Assembly (NCBI GenBank): GCA_028554755.1
Contig: JAPTOF010000003.1
Location: forward strand, 30,646,001 to 30,710,000
Length of the DNA: 64,000 nucleotides
From: Cordia subcordata
Taxonomy: Eukaryota > Streptophyta > Magnoliopsida > Boraginales > Cordiaceae
Reading direction: 5' to 3'
Shown piece after piece: positions 48,171-60,400 of the stretch; positions within the stretch are counted from its first letter, which is position 1; the number at the start of each line of letters is the position of its first letter. The position numbers were made by a program, and so were the translations under genes. The notes beneath the pieces were generated by a model. It saw nothing but the letters and a program-made list of their open reading frames with translations, ran no database searches and was not told the DNA's origin.

Positions 48171-49006
48171 GGTAAATTGTAAATAATTTTCTTGTATTTT
48201 GTCATAAGTGTGCATTTATCTCTTATAATTTAAAAATTAATCAATTAACCCATGTTCTTCTCAAACATAAACCATACATGCCCATTTTTTAACTCCGTTA
48301 GTTTTTGCTAATGAAAATAATAAAAGCCAAATTTGCACTTTAAATTCAGGGACTAATGGTGCACTTATGGCAACCATAAAGGAGTAACACACACTTATAA
48401 CAAACCACAAGAAAATGTGGCGCTATTTACCCTTTATATTTAATTGGAAATGTGAAGTAATTAATAATTAGTTAATTAATTAATAATTAAATAATTATTA
48501 TTGTTAATTTAATAATTGATTAATTAAATAATTAAAAATTACAATTAATTAAATAATTAACTTAAATTAGTGAGACAGTGGTTGCTCGATCACAATGACA
48601 ATAAAGGTTAATTTCTTTTTTATTTTTCATTTTTTGATGACAAAAAATATTTGTTTGTAATAACGAAATAAAATGCAAACATGTTTGTAATATAATTGGT
48701 TAAAATTTACATATTTTAAACTAAGGTTAAGGGTTTAAGTTTTTTCTCTTACAAATATTTTTTAAAAACAAAAAGAAGGAAGGGTATTTTTTTTAACCAA
48801 AAATTAAGTTTAACAACAAAAAAACTAAGCCCAATCACAAGCCCAATGCGTGTACCATACGCTCGATTAAATCTAACTAAAAAAGTGATGGAGGAGGTAA
48901 TGTGCTTTATTTTTGGAAAAAACAGAGGGTAACTAGTTAATTTTTAAATCACAGAAGGTAAACGTACACTTATGACAAATCACAGGGAGATTCTGTGTAA
49001 TTTACC
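48171..49006. mobile_element. Inverted-repeat Mutator-type element, 836 bp, with an inner partial copy
   Basis: An exact 11 bp duplication CTTAAAATTTT flanks it (48160-48170 and 49007-49017). The ends are GGTAAATTGTAAATAATTTT and, reverse-complemented, GGTAAATTACACAGAATCTC. Both arms carry TTGTCATAAGTGTGC/ACG at the same distance. A third arm-like block ends at about 48436 (GCGCTATTTACCC), so the element looks composite. The centre is a TTAATTA-rich tract at about 48450-48560. Confidence 0.75.
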
Positions 49007-49915
49007 CTTAAAATTTTTATATTCAGAATAAAATCTTTTGAGATTATATATACTTAAACCTGCACCTTAATATCTTAACATTTGCCACCAGAAATGCTTG
49101 CAGTGTGTAGGTATTCCTTCACAAAATAATTCATAAATCTCTTTAATCGGAAGTGACTATTATTGATGATTGACCGTAACAAAATTAAAAACAGATCTAG
49201 AATGTTAGGATATAGATCCATCAGAACTTAATAATTTTAAAGAGTAAAAAATTATAAGAGAATTTGAAAGAATTTTTTAAGACTTGTAGGTTTTGCTCTT
49301 AGAAAAATACATCTTTAATTAATTTGTTTGCTTTGACAAACGAAAGTACATAATCCAACTAAAATGTAGGATACATACACAAAATACAAAGTGAGTACTA
49401 AGCCCCAACCAGGCAATAAATGCACCCCTTACACATACACATAACACATATATACAGCTTACGATTACGATAATGAACTAATATTTTGGCACGTGATCTC
49501 GAATGTGCATAGCAGAATGATCGTACTAACGAACAAAAATGACTTAAGCAAAGACCAAATAGGAGATCACTCGTATCCGGATAACAAATAGAACAGATGA
49601 AACGGAGCACAAAGCCATACACACAAGAGAAACAGGAATGAAGGAGATGGCGATATTCAAATAGTTAAACAAAGATCGAAAATAACCTATTATGAACTGA
49701 GGGAGGAAATGACAACACGATAGGAGATCCCATATTAACTAACATGAAGTAAAGAAATTCTTATCACAAGAGAACGAACTTAAACGATTTAAACTCATAA
49801 GACAACGGCAAAGGCATTAGGAAAAAAAAGAACCATTTGAAGTTTGACTTTACCAAGAGAACACATATCTTCTAGTTGCTGTTGATCATCGTATCTTCTA
49901 GTTGCTGCTTGATCA

Positions 49916-50974
49916 TCAGGGGCAACAGGCTTCAAATGCTAAACCAGATGCACCCAACTTTTCTTGCATAACTTTCTGCACACGTTCAGCCATGGATGGA
50001 CTCACATAATTGACCCACTCTCCAATTTCCCCCTTCCTGAAAAAGGAACTATGCTTAACAGAATAATGCGTCTGGCCCTTCTTGTTCACCTCTAAATTCT
50101 TAAGATTCTCAAAGCTACAAAGCTTCACTATTTCTTCAACCAAGCCATCTCTCTCTTCCTCTGCTGTAAAGGGCAAGCCCAAGAACTCAGCTATTTTCTT
50201 CACCATGGAAATTGGATCTGCTTTGAGATCTTCATACTTGAAGAGCAACACCTTCTGAGGATCCCTTAAGCTCGCGTTCCAGTACCCCAGCATCTGCTCC
50301 CAAAAGGGTCCGAAAGAACTTTTTCCTTGGCAGAATAATTCCAAAGCCTCGTCAAGAACAGGAGGCTCCTTTTTTCCGTCGTGGAAATTTTCCAAGGCAA
50401 AAATCCAGTGAGAAACAAACTGGTCCAATGGGTTTCTACAGATGTAGATTATACGACGTTTCGAATCAAGAATTGAAGTGGGTAAGCTGTTAAAATGTAT
50501 GTGAGTCGAAAAGATTCTTGGACAATGAGCATTTTCGAGATCAATATTATTAGGATCATCATCAGGTTTTGAAGTTGAATAAACATCGTACTCCAAGAAT
50601 GGTACAAGGGCATGTGGATTGGCTGTTAGCAGAGGGCTCTGAGCAGCTGGAAAAATGTCCCTGTGGACGATGCTAAAAGTGAGTGCTTTAAGCCAAGTGG
50701 TACCTGATTTGGGCATGGTGGCGAGGATGATGTCTGTGTGTTTAGCTTGAAAATGCCTCTGGAAGTTTACTACTGCTGAGACAAGTCGCGCAGGGCACCA
50801 AGAGCCATTGTAGTGATAGAACAAACCCCCGATCCAAGTAGTAGTCTTGTTGGCAATAACATGAGCTTCAAGAAGCGGTTGTGGTGGTGGTGAAAACTCA
50901 TCATCGGATTTGGATTCGTGATTGGGTTGTTGAGTTTCTGATGATCGCTCCATCGAAAAGCCAAAATTAGTCAA
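49916..50974 (-). CDS. Cytosolic sulfotransferase (SOT family)
   Basis: Intronless, 352 residues, the usual plant SOT length. It transfers sulfate from PAPS to a hydroxyl of a small molecule. The 5'-phosphosulfate loop is at 87-96 (MPKSGTTWLK), the likely catalytic His at 158 (FSTHIHFNSLP), the 3'-phosphate site at 180-190 (RNPLDQFVSHW), and the C-terminal PAPS/dimer motif at 313-320 (RKGEIGEW). Most plant SOTs have Lys after RKGxxGxW; here it is Val. The N-terminal 30 residues are polar and variable; Met8 (MERSSETQ) is an alternative start. Closest in feel to the Arabidopsis SOT5/SOT15 (hydroxyjasmonate) groups, but the substrate cannot be fixed from sequence. A SABATH methyltransferase relic lies just upstream on the same strand. 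Confidence 0.92.
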   Translation of the reverse strand: MTNFGFSMERSSETQQPNHESKSDDEFSPPPQPLLEAHVIANKTTTWIGGLFYHYNGSWCPARLVSAVVNFQRHFQAKHTDIILATMPKSGTTWLKALTFSIVHRDIFPAAQSPLLTANPHALVPFLEYDVYSTSKPDDDPNNIDLENAHCPRIFSTHIHFNSLPTSILDSKRRIIYICRNPLDQFVSHWIFALENFHDGKKEPPVLDEALELFCQGKSSFGPFWEQMLGYWNASLRDPQKVLLFKYEDLKADPISMVKKIAEFLGLPFTAEEERDGLVEEIVKLCSFENLKNLEVNKKGQTHYSVKHSSFFRKGEIGEWVNYVSPSMAERVQKVMQEKLGASGLAFEACCP

Positions 50975-51741
50975 CCATAAGATGGAGTAGAGGAACGAAG
51001 ATTAATGCATGTCAGCATGTGTGCTCCACTTGCCCAAACAAATATAAGTTAATTATATATTATATTATAATAATAACACAACTCTACTTCCGCAATACAA
51101 TTCTTAATTGTATATTATATAACAATAATACTGTTAATCACAATAAATAAATAAATTAATATTCTCTTTACAAGTTTAAATTTTTAAATATCATATTAAT
51201 TACACCATGTGCTTCACTTACATGATGCAACTCTTAATTATATATATTATATCACAATAATATATATGCATGGAGATTGGATCGTGTTTTGTTTAAAGAA
51301 TCTTTCTGATCATCTGCTCGCCTGACGTTTTTCCCTTCTCAAAACGGAATCATAACAAAATTTGGTTTTGATTATGATTAATTGCTCAAATATGCGATGA
51401 AAAGAGAATATTTATCTGTTCTGAAATCGGGGCACTGAAATGAAGAAACAAACCATAAAAAGATGAAACAATAGACACACACAATATATAACGTGTTCGA
51501 CTTTAAGTTTAAATCCACCAAAATGAGTTCCATTATAAAACAAACCAATACAAGATAGAGAGGAGGTCCAGGCTTGAGAGCCCTCACCTCTCCATCTCTG
51601 GTTATTGTCTCACTATCTCACCACATAGACAAGTTATTTATAAGATACACAAGCAATAAATCCTTATACAAACAGATTTTTTAATTTGGTGAGATCTAGT
51701 GATTCGTAACACGAGCCACACCCTACACTATCATTTTTCGA
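50975..51741. other. Promoter of the sulfotransferase gene and 3' flank of the SABATH relic
   Basis: AT-rich, with TATATATTATATC-type stretches near 51240, and no gene or clear repeat. The core promoter of the sulfotransferase is expected in the first 150 bp. Confidence 0.45.
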
Positions 51742-53202
51742 TCATTTCTTAATAAGGTAAATGACCAGATTGTTTGCCCAGCCTTTATCGGTCCGTAGAT
51801 ACTCGGAGACTTTCTGGGCAAACTTGAGGAATAAATGGTCCATGGCAGCTTTTCCAAAATGGTTAACAAGGATAGGCTCGAAAATGGCCCTGGCATGCTT
51901 GGCCACGAACTCTCCCCTCGCATTAACGTCAAATATGAGGTCCTCGTTGATAACGTCACCAGCTGTCATGCTAGAATCCCAACGCTCTTTATAATTTTCC
52001 AGGCGCTGGATTTCGAAGGAACCTTCACACTCAATCACCTGCCTTACTTCTTCCAAAGTAGGCGCATATATTGGAAGGTTGAACCTGTCTAATATTTCGT
52101 CCTTCACTAATCCCTGTCAACCAATTTATAGAATCAGCCAAAAAAATTTAATATAATTCCCGATTTATAATTTAAAATCGCATACTGATACTCTCCCAAT
52201 ACGGGTCAGATACATGCATGTCTCACAATTTTAATTTTCTTTCTTTTTCTCAATACTCTCCCGTCTCTCACCATTCTCCCAATCGGTACTCACCGTACAC
52301 GGAACAGTCACTTAGCTAGAGACCAAAATCTTCTTTGGACACCATACTTATACCTTGATTCTTGTTGAGTTAGAGAATCAAGCAAGCTACATCTACCCAT
52401 ACATATATACATTCATATTACATAATAAATGTACATAGACATATATATATATATATATATAAATAAAAGTTATGTGTGCTCTATTAGCAAGATGTTGTGT
52501 GAGAGTGTGATGGAAATGTGCGCTCTAATGAGGTGAGTGAAACGTGTGTAAGTTGAGTGAAATCTTAGTTAAATGGGATATCCATGGACTGAAGTAAGTG
52601 ATTTCGATAAACATGTTAACAATTTTGTAACTTTTAATTTGTTATGACTAGTTATATGTATGTCAAATATTCTGTATCTAGTTTTGTTTATTTTTTTAGT
52701 ATAATAAGATGGTATTTATTCACTATATGTAACAAGTTTGAATATATTTTTTTTATGTATCTTATTCTAATTTTAGGGAAAAAAAAAGATGTATCTACAT
52801 ATTGTATCATATCATGTCGCATGTTTGCGCATCCGTGCTTGATAGACAACTAAAAAGAATGCGAGTTTATCTTTTTGGACTAATTTTTTATATGTAAAAG
52901 TAACGTAGCTTCTACCTCCGTGACCATGTCGTTCAATATCACGCCAAGCAAGTCCGTGAATTCACTGCCATCTGGTTTATCATTTTTTCCGACCAGAGTA
53001 AGGATTAAACAACCACGAGGGGCCAGCTCCTGAAAACGCATGCTTAAGAAACTAGTGAGATCTTTACGGAATTGGTTCAAGTATGCATCATGGACGCCGG
53101 GAGGACTAATCTCCGATACGTAAACTCTCCCCTTGTTCAATGGCGTCCCCGAGTCTGTCACCAAACCTAGAGGAACCTGAAGCATAGTCGTCTTTCGTGT
53201 TA

Positions 53203-53914
53203 GGGTAATTAACATGTCAATTTGCATAGTTTTACCCATTGTATTTTGTGAAAATTATATGAAACTCCTTGTGTTTTCAAAACTCGTTGATACATTCTTA
53301 TAGTTCAAAACCATTGTGCATTGGCTCCAGGTGTTAGTTTCTCCTAAAGTTAATGAAAAACATAAAAAAAAAACACACCTACAATACATTTGACTTATGA
53401 ATTAAAAAAAAAAACTCAAGTAAATTAGTGCAAACCTTTGTTTCTGATTTAAAAAAATGATATAAAATCTTTCTCTGATTTTAAAAATGGTGTAGATTCC
53501 TTACTCTGACCTGAAATATGGTGCAAGTACACTCTTTAATGAGAAAAAAATCGATAACATAATTTCTTAGTCTAAATGGCTTCTTACTAAACAATACAAA
53601 TATATCCAATAATAGTTGAAAGCATATAAATAAACAAGTCTACATAATTTGAGAGACATATTTCTATTATATTCACCCTACAAATGATGTATTCACACAT
53701 TATTTCAAATAAGAGAGAGGAATTTGCATTATTTTTAAAATCAGAAAAGGAGATTTGCACCAATTTAAAATTCTCTTTTAACTCTAACAAAAAAGCTTAA
53801 TGATAGGGGCAAATGTGCTTCAGACTATAGGAGAATATATCAATGTATTTTTGAAACCACGAGAGAGTTCTATATAATTTTCATAGAACACCAGGAATAA
53901 AATGCATTTTACTC
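53203..53914. mobile_element. Inverted-repeat element in intron 2 of the SABATH relic
   Basis: Left GGGTAATTAACATGTCAATT; right, reverse-complemented, GAGTAAAATGCATTTTATTC. Further in, both arms carry GTGAAAATTATATGAAACTC / ATGAAAATTATATAGAACTC and a matching ..TACATTCTTATAG / TATATTCTCCTATAG block. The flanks are not clearly duplicated, so the boundaries are approximate. The style matches the Mutator-type elements elsewhere in the window. Confidence 0.55.
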
Positions 53915-54601
53915 TTTACATATTAACAAAATGGCAAAATTGAGAGGTCAATGATGCTATCATCTGATGATCATAAAGAATTGCAGAAATCATACAAACC
54001 TCAGACAGCCAATGGAGGCTATAGGAAGAATGTATAAGGTGGATGGATTTTTCCGGGAAAAGCCTGCATGGAAGGAGCCAGGGACGGCCGTAATTGAACA
54101 CGACCCTTGTTTCACTCCTATCTCTTGCTCAAGTTTCTTGTAAAATCCAGGGAGCAACTTGAATACAGTGCTGAAATCATTGCTCGGGAGGTCATTTAAG
54201 AAAACTTGGACCTGGGGCGGCCTGCGATTCGATTCGCGACACGCTTTGTGAAGGCTTGATATGATCTCCCAAGTTGGTAACAATGCGTTGGGTCCTGAAG
54301 AGCATCCCAAGTCTGCTACTCTAGCACAATCTGGTAGGCTTGAGCTGTACAAGTCTTTTATGCTCTCTTCAAGAATTTGATTCACCTTTAGTATCACCAT
54401 TTTCTACAAGGGAAAACGGTATCATATATAGAATAATCAATATAATTGCAAGTGCCAAGTGATGATCTCCATTAGCATACATAAAAATGATGATAAAGGG
54501 TAATCTCTAACATTTCTGTCGCGTACGTTAAATAATACAATCCAACTTGCTAGGGTGGTGAAAGTTTTAGAGAGCTCTTTTGATTATTATAATTAATGGA
54601 T

Positions 54602-54604
<3 letters not shown>

Positions 54605-54632
<28 letters not shown>
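54605..54632. repeat. (AT)14 microsatellite in intron 1 of the SABATH relic
   Basis: An uninterrupted AT run. A similar (AT)10 lies at 52441-52460 in intron 3 of the same gene. Confidence 0.9.
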
Positions 54633-54636
<4 letters not shown>

Positions 54637-55420
54637 CAATCCAAGGTTCTACGTGAAGCAAGCAAGAATGCATTATGCAATATGCATGTCTTGTGACACA
54701 AACATAACCAGGTCACACATGCAAAATAATGTTGCATTTGTTGTATGCTTATAAAAAATTTTAAATTTAAAATATATAAAATTATACACTTTTTAGATTT
54801 AAAAGAATGAAAGCGAGAACTAGAGACTTGAATGGAGGAATTTTGGGCGTAGCTGGTGTCCTCTTCCCCTCCATTCATGCGAAGAACTTGGTGTACATCC
54901 ATGTCGATATCTCTGCTCTTTTACGAGAGATTACTTGCTTGTTGCTTTTGGCTCCGATATATAATTACCTAGGAGGCTGGTGAAATTTTACACTTGTGTG
55001 TCTCTGAAAATTTTTCGTTTTTTTTCTTTTTTCTTCTTTTTGTTTTTGGTCGCAATGTTGATTGATGTATAATATTGGACTAGGAGATAGTCAAACACTT
55101 GACCAAAAAAAAAAAAAAATTGGAGATAGTCAAACAGAAAGAAAAGAAAACCAATTTGATTTTTCTTTCCCGACATCGATTTGGAGAATACGCAACTTGT
55201 GCTTGGTCAATTTCAAAAAAACGTGGTACTCGTACTTTGTAATTTTACATTAAAATAATGCTATATATAGAATTTAAATTGGCAACTTGACAGTTTTATG
55301 GTTGTTTTCTTTTATTTAGAATCTTTCTTCATTTTGTTAAGGAAAAAATATTATACATACAAATAAAGAACCGAACAAGGTAAGTTTCGTCTGCCCAAAA
55401 TCTGCAACAGATGATATACA

Positions 55421-56370
55421 GGAGAAAAATATTTTAGTCCTTGAATTTTAAATAAATTCTTAAATAAATCCTTCAATTATAAAAAAAATACCTATTTTTT
55501 TAGTTCCTCAAGTTAATAAACAATTATCAAAATTAATAATCAACCTCTTGCTTTTTGAAAAACACCAAAATACCCTTGAACAAGTTTTATATATATTTGG
55601 CCCAGTGTTTGGTTTAGAACCGCAAAATAAGTCAAAATAAGTCAATTGAGAAATATTTTTCGGTCAATTAAATAAACTTTACTTATAAATGAACGAAAAT
55701 GTTTTTCAATGATCAAGAAGATGAAAATACTTTTTGCACAGTAACTTCCTTTTTTTTATTCCATTAGGCCTCCCATTCCCACCCCCCCAACCAAGCTCCG
55801 ACCCCAACCCCATCCTACCCTCGCCCACCCCCACGCCTGCCCCTTTGAAAAATAAAAAATTAAAAGTAAAAAATTATTTCAATTATTGATCTTTAAATGG
55901 AATTTTTTTAAAGAGTGTTAAAAAATAAATTTTTTATTTTTTAAAGGGATAGGGTTGGGTCGGAGTGGAGATGGAGGAATGTAGGCCTAGTGAAAGAAAA
56001 AGAGAGGGAGTTATTTTGTGGAAAATATGTTTTCGTCTTTTTGGCCACCAAAAATATTTTCCTTTATATATAGCTAAATTTTTTGTTTACCAAAAAATAA
56101 AAGTTGACTTATTTTCTAGTGCTAGCAAACATTGAAAACTCAAAAATTAGTTTTAGAAAAATATTTTTCAGCAAACATAACATACGGAGTCCAAATATAT
56201 ATATGAAAGTTGCTCAAAGATATTTTGAAATTTTCTAACAAGTCAAACAATTGACTGTTAGTTTTGATAATTATTTAATTATCTTGAGGAATTAAAAAAG
56301 ATATTTTTCATAATTGATGTACCTATTTGAGAATTTATTCAAAACTGAGGAACTAAAATATCTTTGTCCC
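55421..56370. mobile_element. Long inverted-repeat element (about 950 bp) with an inner insertion
   Basis: Left arm from GGAGAAAAATATTTTAGTCC, right arm (reverse-complemented) from GGGACAAAGATATTTTAGTT. The arms pair for about 180 bp each, down to ATATATTTGG (55591-55600) and CCAAATATAT (56191-56200). The flanks are GATGATATACA and GATGCTGTATA (8 of 11 equal), a worn 11 bp duplication. Between the arms lies about 590 bp of unrelated sequence with its own weak inverted ends (CAGTGTTTGG / GTTTGCTGAAAAATATTTTT) and a C-rich stretch near 55780, perhaps a nested element. Confidence 0.6.
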
Positions 56371-56527
56371 GATGCTGTATATAATTAACGTTGGGTTCCA
56401 TTTGCCTGCTCTTAATATGGTTATCATCCGAATTCAATCAAGCTGTGCTTGGCCTTATACACAGAATCACCAGCTTTCGTTCCGTATAAGAACCAAAGTG
56501 TTTGAACGAGTACATACTAAACAAGTA

Positions 56528-56635
56528 GTGATTTTTTTTTTTTTTTTTTTTTTTGAAACTCCCATGAAATTGAATCAAAAACCTCACACCTAAAAGGAGA
56601 TAGTCTCAACTACTTGAACTATTTCTTAATCCCTA
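56528..56635 (-). repeat. tRNA-derived SINE-like copy with A-tail
   Basis: On the minus strand it reads TAGTTCAAGTAGTTGAGACT (A-box-like), then GTGAGGTTTTTGATTCAATTT (B-box-like), then CATGGGAGTTTC and a tail of about 22 A (T-run on the plus strand at about 56532-56553). Confidence 0.5.
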
Positions 56636-57455
56636 CTAAACAAATAGTGGCTATCAATCAAAAGGGTAGGAAACGTGTAGACTCCCAAATTCCTTTATGT
56701 GAGACTTAATCACATATGTTCACTCATGTACGAATTTGCAGCACTTTCTGTATTTCTTGTTCGTCAATCTCGTATCACAGAGAGACGAGCTCTAAGCGAG
56801 CTGCCCCGTTTCACTATTCATCTTCAATCTAAACGATTAGATCTAATCTGCAAAAGACGATGTATTATGATTCCTAAGGTATTACGAATAAATTATGAAT
56901 TTTAAAACAAGTACATAAGCACTCGAGATTGTGTTACTTTTGAGATAGAATCTTTCCCGATTATTTAACATGCAAAATGCCATCAATGATATACTCGACT
57001 AGTATTTTGAGTCTTATCACTTTATATTGATCACTGAAAAATGTTGTCCTCTTCAAACTTACATTTTTGTTTAGGCGGCAAACGCCGAAGGAAAAAGGGG
57101 AGCAGAAAAGTGAGTATTTAAAACTTGGTTAAACGAGGCTACTTTATGCAAGAAAAAGAAGCCAAAAGACACAGGTAAAACGAAAGAAAAATGAAGAAAC
57201 ATGTGCAAACATATAGAGATACGATAGAGGCAGGCCTGGCTTTACCTTTACATTGAACAAATCACTGTACCGGGTTCTATATTGTTAAGCATCACACTAT
57301 TATTTACTACAAATCAATGACCTCTCACGTCTGAACGACACTGAACAGATTAAGATACCTTCGGCACAATATATGATGCGAGAAGAGTTTTCCGACCTAT
57401 TTCTCCACCAAAAACATAGACGTGTGTATGTTTCATCACAATATGTTCCCTCTCT

Positions 57456-60400
57456 CTATCCACGAAGTGAAGCATTTGGAACTGGAGGTAGACCTAGTTC
57501 ATCGTCAGCCTGCAAAGAACGAAAGGACCAAATGAGAAATTATATCTCGACGTTATACAAGCAGAGCATTAAGGAGAGACGAGGAGATCTCTTTATTGGT
57601 GCGAGGGGTTCTTCCATGGACAAAATGACTTTCAACTAAAAAGAAAAGAATATTTCATTTGTTTAAAGCAACCATGGTAGGTGATATTTTGTACAAATGA
57701 TATCCCCTTTTCTCATGGTCTCAATGTCTAATGCTACATAAGAAGCTTTGCATGCACATGCTCATAGAAAAGAAGTGGTATGGAGAGAAATGGATACCAT
57801 CTTGACCATATCAGATACAATTACCTGATTGTTCACTCTTCCAGCTGGCAATGGTGCATGCCCACTAGGAGCCGATGGCAAGTTGAGCTCCGCATCCAGA
57901 TCAGGTTCTTTATCGGGTTGTAGATATGAGGGTACTCCTTCCCCTTCAGTCTCCAGTCCCATATCCGCCTCCAAAGCATCAAGCTCTGTTTACCCATCAG
58001 TGATGATAAGAACAAAAGCAGGTTAAACTAAGATGTTGCATCTAAGAAATTTTTTAAGAAGACTACCTTGCTTAATATCCATATATGCATATATTTAATA
58101 CATGTATAGTTGTTGGAGGACAACTCACAACAAGAATCTTCTACACTGCAACTAGTTGCGTTCAAAATTTCCTACAATTCACACATGGCTGTGTTTCTAT
58201 TAATTCTATTCAAAGATGAAGATATGCACAACTCAATCTTTTCCAATTGTACGAGTATTACATCCACAAAAGTACAACTTCTAAAAATAATCCAAACTGA
58301 TTATCCATTTGAGGTAAAAGTTCCACATGATCCATGCTCTTCCATAAACAAAAAATTTATCTCTCAAGTGCTCAACTTAGAGGCTTACCACCCATGAGTT
58401 CATCTTCATCAATTTCATCAGGCACATTATAGCTTCTGCCAAGAGACTCTTGAATTTCGTTACTCACATCCATCAGATCCATCATTTCATCTTGCAAATT
58501 CTACATATACACACAATTGTTTACCAAAAATAAGAAAAACTTGAGAATGGTAACAACAATAAGTGACAGGGAATGACTAAGGAAATATAAGCAAGATACA
58601 TACATCAATTTCTTGAATCTTCACGGTCTTCATCATTCCTTTTAATTCCTTATTAGCTGACTTCAAAGCTGACATCTGTAAAGGAAGCCACAAATACAGT
58701 TAGTGCAATATGTATTCACAAAATTGTGTTTAATTTCACAACTTTTCTTCCAGATCATCCATCTCCAACTTAAAATGAACTCTAATGAAGATCTCATCGA
58801 ACATTTTGCAATCAAACAGAACAGAAAGAAACCCCTCCCTCACGACCAACAGGTTATTCTCCTACCTCTAGGGAGGTAGGCAGCAGGTACCAAACAGGTC
58901 ACTGGATACGCTCCGCCCAACAAGCCTTGAGCTCTGCCCCACAGGTTGCTAGCAAGAAAATGATATACTCTGCAGTGAAATTCTATGTACCCCACAAGGA
59001 ATGACACTTACATATAATGAAATAGTTGGTAATTTTGCTTATTATGATTCAAACCTGGACAGCTTAATCATCATCACACATCAAGCAAAGACTTAAAGAA
59101 GTTAACTACAATTGCTAGAGTCATAGCTTCAAAGATTACAGTCGCTAAAACAAATGTCATGGCGGGTCTAAAGTACAAATATTGCCTATACAGCAGAATG
59201 AATATACACTTCATGTTTTCTAAATTATATGATAGATTTATGATAAAACTCAATACGACAGTAGAGATTCAATTGCCAACCTAATGTGCGCCTAAAATTC
59301 ACTCATTTCGGTAGCATCTCGAAATTTCTTTCTCTTTCTCTTTGAAATTTTTTTGGTAGGGAGCTGGGTGGTGTTGGGGATATTAGTCAGGCTGCTCCTG
59401 CCTCAATTTGAACCTAAAAAACTTGGACCTTCCTCAGCTAATATACATTCCTTATAGCTTCTAAAGGAAAAGAGAAACACAATGCACTCATAGAGTAAAT
59501 GTTATGAATATCCCAACAAATAAATAAAAGGAAGAAGCTCCTTCAAACATACTGTTTGTTGGGCATCTTTTATTCCTTCAGCAGCAAATGCAACTTGGTC
59601 TAAGTTGAATGTTTGATTGTAGAGCATGTCACGCTGACCTTCATACCTGTCCAGAAATTCGATTTGTGGATTTAACGGTCACTTAGCGGTAAATTCTATC
59701 CAGGCCAAAATTCAAAGAGATTCAAATTATCAACAACAGAAGTAATGGTAGTAAACTCAAATCTATGCATATTTGTACTAAATAAGATCTGAATTGGTGG
59801 AAGTCGTCAATAGTAATTGAACAGAACTTTATAATGAAGAAATACATATTCTACATAGCAAGAGTTCAGCTTCCAATGCAACTTTATTCAGTTACAGTGA
59901 TAATTTAAGATAAACGCAGATGATAGTTATATTCCTGTGCCAGATGCAATGATCATATCCGCCTGAGTGAAATCTTGTAACCTAACCTGCCAAACACTGA
60001 TCCAATAACTTCCTAACCAAGGCTCCGTATCATCTACACCAAATAGTGAAGACACGTGGTCACTATCTAATGTATCCGAGTTTTTGTTGTAGTAGAGTAA
60101 TAAACAAGTTATCACATGGTTACCGCTTGATTGCCCATGAGAAGTTTCCTCCTGATATATTTTATCAATAGTAAATGCCACGAACAAAATCTAAAATACT
60201 AAACCTTAGTCTACAAGCATACATGAAACAATCATTGTCATCAATCTATGGATAACTTACATTCTCTTTTGCTTTAGCACCCTCATGGCTCGAGCTTTGA
60301 TAGCTTCTTGAGCTGGCCCAGGCCGAGTCTTCTTTAACTGTTCCTTATACCTCGCGAGTTCAGCATCAAGCTTCTTCACCTTCTCGTCTACTGACTCGCC

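Larger units (their letters stand above)
47326..49915. other. Promoter side of the PPR gene and 3' flank of the sulfotransferase gene
   Basis: No coding sequence is supported. It contains a 233 bp-period duplication next to the PPR start, a Mutator-type element at 48171-49006, and the likely 3' UTR of the sulfotransferase gene near 49700-49915. 49020-49700 is AT-rich with nothing recognisable. Confidence 0.5.
51742..54902 (-). pseudogene. SABATH carboxyl methyltransferase (SAMT/JMT-like) broken by a one-base frameshift
   Basis: Exons on the minus strand, in order: 54902-54828, 54403-54000, 53176-52916 and 52113-51742. Family: SAM-dependent methylation of carboxyl groups of salicylate, benzoate, jasmonate and similar acids. 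Seen: the start MDVHQVLRMNGGEEDTSYA with the SAM/substrate SYA..NS region, motif I VADLGCSSGPNAL, SITAVPGSF, the active-site strand SSYSLHWLSEV, and the C-terminal HARAIFEPILVNHFG. Exons 1, 3 and 4 are whole codons (75, 261, 372 nt), but exon 2 is 404 nt, one short. The break lies at about 54065-54069 (GSFHA then LFPEKS in the next frame). Read straight, a TAG appears at 53167-53169 and the product would stop near residue 162 of about 370. The rest is well kept, so the loss is recent or a sequencing error. Substrate unknown. Confidence 0.85.
54903..57455. other. Promoter side of the SABATH relic and 3' flank of VPS60
   Basis: No coding sequence is supported. It holds a 950 bp inverted-repeat element (55421-56370) and a SINE-like copy (about 56528-56635). 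56640-57455 is unremarkable AT-rich DNA ending in the VPS60 3' UTR. Confidence 0.55.
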
